DNA of 64,000 nucleotides, taken from NCBI RefSeq assembly GCF_900106995.1, contig NZ_FNOK01000024.1:1-64000 (forward strand), read 5' to 3'. Source of the DNA: Saccharopolyspora shandongensis. Lineage in GTDB: Bacteria > Actinomycetota > Actinomycetes > Mycobacteriales > Pseudonocardiaceae. Positions 52,893-61,000 of this stretch are shown here, piece by piece (positions within the stretch are counted from its first letter, which is position 1; every line of letters starts with the position of its first letter). Position numbers and translations under genes: made by a program. A model generated the notes under the pieces. That model was not told the DNA's origin, searched no databases, and worked only from the letters and a program-made list of their open reading frames with translations.

Positions 52893-54323
52893 ATGCGATC
52901 CCGACGTGACCAGGTCCAGGCCTACTTCTTCGTCGTGGGCAGACTGATCTCCGCGCTGCTCTCGGGGCGGCCGGACGATCCGAACCCACCCACCCGGCGA
53001 TTCACGGTGAACGCGATCATCGGCTGCCTCGTCGCGGCGCTGGTGGTCGTCGTCTTCGGCATCGCCGGGGTCATCTCCCCGGGCGCGAACAACGCGTGGC
53101 GTTCGCCCGGGAGCATCATCGTGGAGAAGGAGACCGGTGCGAAGTACCTATACCTGGCCGGAAGTCTGCGGCCGGTGCTCAACTTCGCGTCGGCTCGGCT
53201 GATCGTCAACAGCCCGCAGGCGAACGTGGTGTCGGTGTCCAGCAATTCGCTGCGGGGCGTGCCGCGCGGACTTCCGCTGGGCATCCCGAACGCACCCGAC
53301 TCGCTGCCCGGACCCGACGCGCTGACGCGCGCGCCGTGGTTCGTCTGCGCCGACACCAGCTACGACAAGTCGAACACGCCGTCGCCGGTGACCGAGGTGC
53401 AGGTCCGCGAGATCGCGGGTGTCCCGCTGGGTCCGGATTCGGGCCTGCTGGTGTCCACACCGGACGGTTCGAAGTACTTGGTGTGGCGGGGAAGCCGGTT
53501 CCGGATTCCGCAGCAAGCAGTGATCGACGCGCTCGGCTACGGTGCCGTGCGTCCGCTCCCGGTGGCCTCGTCGTGGGTGCAGGCGCTGCCCAGCGGGCCG
53601 GACCTCGCCGCGCCCGACGTGCCGGGGCTGGGCCAGCCGGCGTTCTCCGTGAAGGGCGCGACCGGGCGGGTCGGGCAGGTCTACGAGGTGCACGACCCGG
53701 TCCTCGGCGACGACCGGTTCTACGTGCTGCTGCAGGACGGATTGGCGCCGCTGAGCCGCACCGGGGCGGGGCTGCTGCTGGCGGACCCCGATCTCGCCGC
53801 CGCCTATCCGGGCTCGAAGCCGGGCGCGGTGGAGATCGACGCGGCGGCGGTGGGCTCGGTGCCGCGGTCCGCGCTGGCGGCGGTGCCGCCGGAACTGCCG
53901 GTGGACCCGCCGAAGATCACCCCGGTGGACCGCAACGACCGCGACGTTCCGTGCGCGCGGTTCGCCGTCGGATCCGGCGGCGAGGTCCCGGTGGAGGTGG
54001 TCATGGTGCGGCGCGACGATGCACGCTTCTCCGGCGTGATCCGGTCGCCGCAGCCGGCGGGCGCGCTGGCCTTCCTGGTCTCGGTCCCGCCGACCTTCGG
54101 CGTGCTGGCCCGCGATCTGCCTGCTCCGGGTGCCCCGGCCGGCGCGCGCTACTTGATCACCGATCTCGGGATCAAGTACCCGTTGCCCGGGCCCGATTCG
54201 CTCGGGGCGCTCGGCTATGCGGGCGTCGACCCGCTGCCGGTGCCCAGCGAGTTGCTCGCGTTGCTGCCCGACGGCGTAGCGCTGGCGCCGGGCACCGCGA
54301 CAGAGGTGCGGCCCGGGGACTGA
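52893..54323 (+). CDS. eccB: Type VII secretion membrane protein EccB
   Basis: 476 residues. The canonical N terminus MRSRRDQVQAYFFVVGRLISALL, a single membrane helix about 41-64, and a large extracytoplasmic domain with the conserved cysteines (PWFVCADTS and RDVPCARFAVG) that form the EccB disulfide, plus repeated VRPLPV...LPSGPDLA turns. I prefer ATG 52893, the usual start, over a GTG 21 codons earlier. Confidence 0.93.
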   Translation: MRSRRDQVQAYFFVVGRLISALLSGRPDDPNPPTRRFTVNAIIGCLVAALVVVVFGIAGVISPGANNAWRSPGSIIVEKETGAKYLYLAGSLRPVLNFASARLIVNSPQANVVSVSSNSLRGVPRGLPLGIPNAPDSLPGPDALTRAPWFVCADTSYDKSNTPSPVTEVQVREIAGVPLGPDSGLLVSTPDGSKYLVWRGSRFRIPQQAVIDALGYGAVRPLPVASSWVQALPSGPDLAAPDVPGLGQPAFSVKGATGRVGQVYEVHDPVLGDDRFYVLLQDGLAPLSRTGAGLLLADPDLAAAYPGSKPGAVEIDAAAVGSVPRSALAAVPPELPVDPPKITPVDRNDRDVPCARFAVGSGGEVPVEVVMVRRDDARFSGVIRSPQPAGALAFLVSVPPTFGVLARDLPAPGAPAGARYLITDLGIKYPLPGPDSLGALGYAGVDPLPVPSELLALLPDGVALAPGTATEVRPGD

Positions 54324-54465
54324 TGAGGAATCCCCCTACTGAAAGGGCGAAGTGTCCGCAACAGCACCACCGGTGCCGTGGGGGTGCTGTCCTGAACAGG
54401 GTGGTGGAGCGCCCGAATCGACGTGAAACCCATTGATGAGGCCGGAAGAACAGGAGACCGGACGA

Positions 54466-54822
54466 ATGGCGGACCAGACCCGGTTGGTCGCGGAGCGGCT
54501 CAACGCGATCTCGATCCAGCACGACGACACCGGCGAGGAGGTGAAGAGCACGCGGACCTCGCTCGGCGTGGAGATCGCGACCATGGCGTCGCAGAACAAG
54601 GGGGCGATGATCCAGGCCCTCAACGACGTGCACATGGAGTGGGACCGCCAGTGCCTGACGGTGGAGAACGAGCTCCACGCGATGGCGCAGGCGATCCGCG
54701 ACGCCAGCGCCAAGTACCAGACGCAGGACCAGGACATCGCGGAGAAGGTCCGCCGGGGCGGAACCGGGACGCACCGGGTGGTGCCGACCTCGCCCTCCGA
54801 AATGGGCGGCTTCCTCAAGTAG
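54466..54822 (+). CDS. Small ESX-associated helical protein
   Basis: 118 residues, all helical. The first half (LNAISIQHDDTGEEVKSTRTSL) and second half (KGAMIQALNDVHMEWDRQCLTVENELHAMAQAIRDA) form a helix-turn-helix hairpin of WXG100 size, but the turn has no W-x-G (EWDRQ instead). GGAG lies about 9 nt before the ATG. It starts the small-protein cluster after eccB and probably is a secreted substrate or partner of the next gene product. Confidence 0.75.
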   Translation: MADQTRLVAERLNAISIQHDDTGEEVKSTRTSLGVEIATMASQNKGAMIQALNDVHMEWDRQCLTVENELHAMAQAIRDASAKYQTQDQDIAEKVRRGGTGTHRVVPTSPSEMGGFLK

Positions 54823-54864
54823 CGCTTCGCGAACAGGACCCGAAGCACGGAAGGACGGACACCA

Positions 54865-55155
54865 GTGGACGACGAGATCAAGTACCAGTACGCGGTGCTG
54901 GGGGCGGGAGTCGAGAAGATGCGCGGGGCGACCAAAGCCCTCGCGCAGAAGATCGGCGACTTGAAGAACCAGACGGGCAACCTCCTGCAGTCCTGGGACG
55001 CCCAGGCGTCGCAGACCTACAACACGAAGGCCAACAACATCAACGCCGCGTTCACCGCCATGAACGAGACGCTGGACCGGGTGACCGCCGCGGTGGACAC
55101 CGGGCACCAGGACATGCGGCAGATGGACGGCAAGCTGGCCTCCAGCTTCGAGTGA
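54865..55155 (+). CDS. WXG100-like (ESAT-6 type) protein
   Basis: 96 residues, the ESAT-6 length, GTG start after GGAAGGA. Two helices separated by LLQSWDAQASQTYN, where the motif is W-D-A rather than W-x-G. No Sec signal. Probably exported as a heterodimer with the preceding or following small protein. Confidence 0.8.
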   Translation: MDDEIKYQYAVLGAGVEKMRGATKALAQKIGDLKNQTGNLLQSWDAQASQTYNTKANNINAAFTAMNETLDRVTAAVDTGHQDMRQMDGKLASSFE

Positions 55156-55162
55156 GCACGCG

Positions 55163-55537
55163 ATGACCGACAACGATGCCATGCGGGTCGACGTCGTGGA
55201 GCTGGGCAAGGCCGCGTCGGTGGTCGCAGGTATCGCCGACGAGTGCGCCGGATACGCCGAGCTGGCCGGGGTCGCGCCCAATGCGGGGGACCTTCCGGCG
55301 GGGAAGTGGTTGCAGGACCTGCTCGCTGAACGGCGGGACGAGGTCGCCGCGCACTGCCAGCGGTTGGAACGGGTTTTCCGGGAACTCTCCGAGCGGATGG
55401 CGCGGTTCGCGACCGACGTCCAGGCGCTCGACCAGCACAACGGTTCGGCGGTGAAGTCCCTGGGCGACGGGTTGGCCGACGCGTTCGACGGCGCCGTGCG
55501 GGGCTTTTCCAGCGATCCGGTAGTTCACCAAGTTTGA
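55163..55537 (+). CDS. Small ESX-associated helical protein
   Basis: 124 residues, two long helices with a proline turn (NAGDLPAGKWLQDLLAE) and a glycine/alanine-rich C terminus. It resembles the short type VII-associated proteins often encoded next to PPE-like partners. Starts 7 nt after the previous gene, so cotranscribed. Confidence 0.65.
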   Translation: MTDNDAMRVDVVELGKAASVVAGIADECAGYAELAGVAPNAGDLPAGKWLQDLLAERRDEVAAHCQRLERVFRELSERMARFATDVQALDQHNGSAVKSLGDGLADAFDGAVRGFSSDPVVHQV

Positions 55538-55572
55538 AATTTGTCCATTGTAGATTTTCGAAGGGAGGTGCG

Positions 55573-57096
55573 ATGACCGGCTCGGACGACGTCCCCGGCG
55601 ACGTGGACGGGGCCGTGCGGGCGCTGTCCAACGCCGATCCGCACAGCTTCTACGACGCCGCGCAGCGGTTCGACCGCACTGCCGCACGCCTGCGTTCGGC
55701 TTCCGGGCAGTTCCGCGGGCGGCTCCGGCACCTGGAGCAGGTTTGGCAGGGCCCAGGTTTCGAGGTGTTCTCCCAGTCGGCGGACCGGTTGCTGAACCGG
55801 ATCGAACAGGTCGTCGGGGTGCTCGCGGAGCCGAGCTACGCCGGACTGCTCAACGAGCTCGGCGACGCGCTGGCGGAGGCCAAGCGGGAGATCGGAGACG
55901 TCCGGTCGCAACAGGCCGGTGACGGCGCGGCTGCAGCCCCAGGGGTTCGCGCCGAGCAGGACGGCAGGGCGCAGGACGTGCTCCAGCGGCTGGCCAACAC
56001 CTACCAGAGCACGGGCCGCCGCTTCCGCGCGCCACCGGCACGTCAGGCCTCCGCGCCCGGAGGATCGGTGCACGCCACTGCGGCGGGTTTCCACGGCAGC
56101 GCCGGTGCGAGCGGATCGGACTCCGCGGACACCGGGCTGGCCGGTTCGGGAGGCGGAGTTTCCGCTACCGAGGCGAACCAGTCGTCGATGGAAGGAGGAG
56201 GCGACTCCGGGGTCACGTCGGGCGAGGTTTCGTCGGCGGACGGGCTTTCGGCCGTCGGGGAACAGGGTGAAAGCTCGGCCGGCTCCATCTGGAGTTCGGT
56301 GCTGCCGACCGCGGCACTGCCCGCCGCGGCGGTGCTCGGGCGGAACATGCGGAAGCGGGACGAGAAGAAGGATGGCCGGCGGAAAAGCAGCGGTGACGGG
56401 TCCGAGGAGAGCCGCAAGAGCACCGAGGAAGGTGACGACCAGAACCGCCCTTCCAGCTACCGCGCGGAGGAATCGGAGCCGGATGGGGCGGAGCAGTCCG
56501 GTAATGAAGACCGCGACGCGCGCAGCAGTGCATCGGATCGCCGGGTGCAAACCGAGAAGTCCACATCGGGCAACTATGCGGAACCTCGAGAACAGCGGGA
56601 ATCGGCGCACGACGGCATCGATCGAAGGGTCGGGACGGTACCGCCAGACCGTACCGACGCCACCACGGCTCAGCCCCCGGCAGTGCAACCCGCGAATGCG
56701 CATTCCCCAGCGGCGTCTGGGGCCGCTGCGGCGGCTTTGGGAACATCGCGCTTCCTGTCCGGCTCGGCGACGGCCCCGCCGCCACCGCCGCCGACCGGTC
56801 TACGCAGTGACGGGGGTTCACTGACCGCTCCGGTGGAAACCGGCTCGGGGCCCACCGGGCAACCGAGCACCGGATCCGCACTGCAGGGGGCGGGCGGTCC
56901 GCAGAGCGGGATGCCGCCGATGAACCCGCGCACGATGGGTGGCGCGGGCCAGAAGGAACAGCAGGAATCCGGCCACCAGGAACGCGAACGCAACGTCGCG
57001 GAGCACGAGGATCCAAGCACCTGGCAGGTCGGCGCCGGATCGGCGGGTGCACTCGGCCGAGCGCACCCGGAACGAGGTAAGGAGGACCCCCGATGA
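55573..57096 (+). CDS. PPE-like ESX protein with low-complexity tail
   Basis: 507 residues. The first about 110 form a helical WXG100-like unit with a true motif (LRHLEQVWQGPGFEVFSQSAD). The rest is Ser/Gly/Asp-rich and ends in a Pro-rich stretch (PPPPPPTG), resembling mycobacterial PPE/EspI-like secreted proteins. ATG with AAGGGAGG upstream. Overlaps the YbaB-like gene by 4 nt. Confidence 0.8.
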   Translation: MTGSDDVPGDVDGAVRALSNADPHSFYDAAQRFDRTAARLRSASGQFRGRLRHLEQVWQGPGFEVFSQSADRLLNRIEQVVGVLAEPSYAGLLNELGDALAEAKREIGDVRSQQAGDGAAAAPGVRAEQDGRAQDVLQRLANTYQSTGRRFRAPPARQASAPGGSVHATAAGFHGSAGASGSDSADTGLAGSGGGVSATEANQSSMEGGGDSGVTSGEVSSADGLSAVGEQGESSAGSIWSSVLPTAALPAAAVLGRNMRKRDEKKDGRRKSSGDGSEESRKSTEEGDDQNRPSSYRAEESEPDGAEQSGNEDRDARSSASDRRVQTEKSTSGNYAEPREQRESAHDGIDRRVGTVPPDRTDATTAQPPAVQPANAHSPAASGAAAAALGTSRFLSGSATAPPPPPPTGLRSDGGSLTAPVETGSGPTGQPSTGSALQGAGGPQSGMPPMNPRTMGGAGQKEQQESGHQERERNVAEHEDPSTWQVGAGSAGALGRAHPERGKEDPR

Positions 57097-57566
57097 GCTC
57101 CGATGCGCCGCGCTCGCCGCTGGACATGAGTTCGGCGTTGCAGGCATTGGAAGAGCAGCAGGCGAAGCTGGCCGAGTTCCAGCGCAAGTTGGCCGAGACC
57201 ACCACGCGGGTCGAGTCGCCGAACCGCATGGTCGCGGTCGTGCTCGACGGTCAGGCGGAACTGCGCGAGATCAAGTTCCTCAACACCGACTACCGCACGA
57301 TGGCCCCTGCCGAACTCGGCGGGATCCTGCTGCGCACCATCCAGCAGGGCCGGGCGAAGGCGGCCGAGAAGGTGCAGGAACTGATGCCCGCCGAAGCCTT
57401 CGGTGACGTCGACCTGCACGGCCTCGCCAGCGGCGAGGCGGACCTGGGCGAGATGCTCGGGCAGATCATGCGTCCAGCGCTGGAGGACCCCTTGGGTGGT
57501 TTCCCCGGGCAGCGGCGAACGCAAGGCGAGGCCGACGACGGTTGGGATCGCGGCAGAACTGGGTGA
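57093..57566 (+). CDS. YbaB/EbfC-family protein
   Basis: 157 residues. The central part (AKLAEFQRKLAETTTRVESPN, VVLDGQAELREIKFLNTDYRTM, ELGGILLRTIQQGRAKAAEKV) matches the YbaB/EbfC fold, which binds DNA. Members next to ESX genes (EspL-like) are common in actinobacteria. C-terminal tail is Gly/Asp-rich. Coupled to the preceding gene by a 4-nt overlap. Confidence 0.82.
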   Translation: MSSDAPRSPLDMSSALQALEEQQAKLAEFQRKLAETTTRVESPNRMVAVVLDGQAELREIKFLNTDYRTMAPAELGGILLRTIQQGRAKAAEKVQELMPAEAFGDVDLHGLASGEADLGEMLGQIMRPALEDPLGGFPGQRRTQGEADDGWDRGRTG

Positions 57567-57608
57567 TCCGGGTCGGCCTTTCGGGCCACCGCGGGTGAGG
57601 AGCACGTC

Positions 57609-57965
57609 ATGGCAGATGAGACCTACGTCAACGTACCCGGCGTCAACGCCGACGCCCAGAAGCTCGCCGGGGCGGTGCGGAACTTCCAGGGATCGCTGGC
57701 TGAGCTGAAGGCCGCGCTCCAGGCGGACGACAAGTGCTGGAGTGACGACGAGATCGGCAAGGAATTCGAGAAGAACTACAAGCCGGCGGCGGACAAGCTG
57801 ACCGAGGGGCTGGAGAAGACCGGCACGAACATGCTCCAGGTGGCCGAGAAGGTGCTGCCTGACTCCGCCCGGATGTTGCAGGAGCAGGACGACTACAACG
57901 CCCAGAACGTTCGCGCCGCCGCAGCCGATCTCTACCAGGAGTCTCCTCCGGAGACCAAGTCCTGA
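57609..57965 (+). CDS. WXG100-family-like protein
   Basis: 118 residues, two-helix hairpin. The turn reads DDKCWSDDEIGKEFEKNY, the pattern of longer WXG100 relatives that precede giant toxin genes; a strict W-x-G is absent. GGTGAGGAG lies about 7 nt upstream. It is probably the escort of the giant protein encoded 116 nt downstream. Confidence 0.78.
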   Translation: MADETYVNVPGVNADAQKLAGAVRNFQGSLAELKAALQADDKCWSDDEIGKEFEKNYKPAADKLTEGLEKTGTNMLQVAEKVLPDSARMLQEQDDYNAQNVRAAAADLYQESPPETKS

Positions 57966-58081
57966 TCGGTACTTCCCCAGGTCGGCCGGGAAGAACTGGC
58001 GTGGTTCCGGTCGGACCGTGGGCAGCTGCTTTCGACCGAGCCCGATCCCCTTGCACTTCCTGAGCCTGAAGGACCGCGATC

Positions 58082-61000
58082 ATGCCCACAAAACTCCCTG
58101 ACTGGCTGCAGGAAGCCTTCCGCATCGTCGGTGGACAGGCTTGGCCCGAAGGCGATGAGGACGGGCTCAACCGGATCGCCGATGCCTGGAAGAAGATGGC
58201 TTCGGACATCGAAGTCCTCGAAGATGCCGTGCGGGCGTCGGCCGCCGATGTCTCGCGGGACATGCGCGGGGACTTCGCGAACGCCTACCGCAACTACGCC
58301 GAAACGAAGGGCGCGGAAAGCCTCGCCGAGCTGAAGAAGAACGCGCAGGAGCGGTCGGACCAGGCGCGCAACACGGCTGCGGATATCCAGGCGGCGAAGG
58401 TCGCCATCATTGTCCAGCTGGGCTTCGTCGCGGCGGCCCTCGTGACCGCGTTCATCCCGATCGTCGGTGGGGCGATCTCGGGCGGGATCGTGGCGACGGT
58501 GCGCATCGCGATCAGCCAGATCATCAAGAACGTCCTGCTGAACATCGCCAAGAACGTCGCGACGAACGTCGTGATCGGTGAGGCCATCGCGATGGCGACC
58601 GAGGTCGGGACGCAGGGCGTCCAGCTGGCGACCGGACAGCGCACCGAGTGGAACGAAGATCGGATCAAGGGCGCGGCCATCAGCGGGGCTTTCGGTGGTG
58701 TCGGCGGCGGGCTGGCAACGTCGGCGGCGGAGGGCCTGGGGCGGGCCATCGCCCGCGGCGCGCTCGGGGAGGCGGCGAAGAAGGGCCTGCAGACCGCGGC
58801 CGGCCAGGCGGCCGGCGCGGTGGCCAACGCCGGTTTGCAAGGCGCCGCCGGCTATGCGGGCGAAAAAGCGGCGGGCGCGGCGCAGGGCCACGACGAGACC
58901 AACAGCTACTCCTTCACCTCGGCCATGGCAGGCGGCTTCGGCCGTCTCGGCGGCGGCAAGTCCACGGCGCACACGACGGCGGCGGACGCCGCCGCCTCGG
59001 CGGCTGCGGTGGACAAGGCCGCCGACTCCACCTCAGTCGGCACCCCCAAGACGGAGTCCCTCGGTCCGGTGACGACGGCGGCGGGGAATGGCGTGCAGAC
59101 CGAGTCTCTGGGATCGACGGACAAGAGCGGCGTCGGCAGTGGTTCGTCGGAAACCGTTACCGCAGAAGGACCTCCCGCCTACGGGCACGACGCGACGCCG
59201 CCCGGGTACTCAGAAACCGGCGGCGAGAGCGGCACCGCGAGCAACACCGGGACTGCGGCTGCGGCGACCATCGCGGCGGGTCATGCGGCGACGACGTCCC
59301 AGCAGTCCGGTGCTTCGGGCACGACGGGACAGCACTCGGCCACCAGTTCCGGGAACGCCGCAGCCGAGCAAGCAGCGGCCAAGCAGGAACAGGGCACGAC
59401 CACCGGGCAGCAGCAGGGGCCGACCACTTCGTCGGGCACGGCGACGGACAAGGCACCTTCGATGTCCACCGTCAGCGACGGCACTTCGCAGGCGACCAGC
59501 ACCGGCACGGAAGAACAGACCGAAGGCCTCCAGACCACGTCGACGGGCCAGGACCACCAAACCACCTCCGAACACCCGCAAACCCACCAAGAGCAGCCGA
59601 CCACCCAGCACAAGGGGGCTGGTCAGCAGCAGGAAGTTGCAGCGCATCATGGCGCTGGCCAATCTCAGGGGGTCGGTCAGCACGAGGTTGCTCCGTCGCA
59701 CCAGGAGGCTGCTCAGGTCGGCGAGCAGCAAGAAGCTGTGCTGCATCAGGGAGCCGGTCAGGACCAGGGGGCTGGACAGCACCAGCAAGTGGCCACGCAC
59801 CACGAGGCCGACCAGCACCAGGAGGCTTCTGCCAAGAATCAGGCGGAGTCCCAGCACGGGGTCGGCGCTGAGCACCGGGACGGTTCGCCGCAGCATCAGA
59901 CCACCAATCCGGTCGAGCAGCACAGCGGGGCTGCGAAGGACGACAACTCGTACACCACCGAACACGAGGTGGAATCGCCAGTAGCCCACGGCGAATCCGA
60001 TAAGTCCCAGCACGGGACACCGGTCCACTCGACGGAAACGACGGGTGAGAACCAGGAAACGGCCGCAACACCGCACACCGGCGAAACCACGACGAAGCAG
60101 GCGCCCCACACGGGCACCAGCACTTCATCCGCTGTCAATACGAACGCCGATTCCGCGGCGGCCACGGCGTCGTCGCAGCACGCCACGCACACGCCGGTCT
60201 CCACCAGTGAGAGCACGGGCACGACTTCGTTCGCCGGGCAGTACGAGGCGATCGACCCGAACCCGCAGCCGAAGCCGGACCCGCAGCGGGAGCCCGAGGC
60301 GGCTCCGTCGGAGCACTCCGACGAGCATGCGAACACCACGCAGCAGGTGACGCCGCCGGTGATGCTGCCGCAGGCCCAGCAGCCCGCCGCGCACCACAGC
60401 TCCGTCGAGCAGTCCACCGGTCAGTCGGCCGGACAGCGAGGCCCGGCGCCGTCAGCCTCGCCGACTCCAGTGGTGCAGCAGAGGCCCGCGACGGCCTCGC
60501 GCAATGTTTCCCAGACGTCGACCCAAGGCGGCTCCCATACCCCCGCCACCGAATCGCGGCCGACCACGCCCAGCAACCCGGGACAGAAAACCGCGGCCGC
60601 TGCGTCCGCCGCAGCGGGCGATGGCCGTCCGCCGCAGCTCAAGGGCAAGCAGCCGCTGCGGTCGGCGCATGCTTCTGGCAGCGACATCGCCGCGGGGAAG
60701 CCGGGCCAGGCGGCCAAGGTCTCTGCATCGGAGAATGCCGGGAAGAGTTTGCCTGCGCAGATGGCTGACGTTGGTACGGGCAACGAGCACTACGACCCGC
60801 TCGGGTCGGCCGCGCCGCCGGCCGACGACACGCCAACCTGGCAGCCCCATGATCTCTCGGTCGGGTACGAAGGCCCCGCCAAGCAGCGGGCTTCGGCAGT
60901 GGACGAGGCGTGGTCGCAGTACCTGCGGGCACGAGCTGACGTGGAGCACTGGACGCAGGCCCCGGCGTGGCATGAGGTCGGGGAGTCGAGCTCGGGCTCT

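Noticed and set aside
58648-59871. Frames 1 and 3 within the giant toxin gene
   Set aside because: The continuous frame from 58082 has codon bias, domains and no stop to the window end; the others are Arg-rich shadows.
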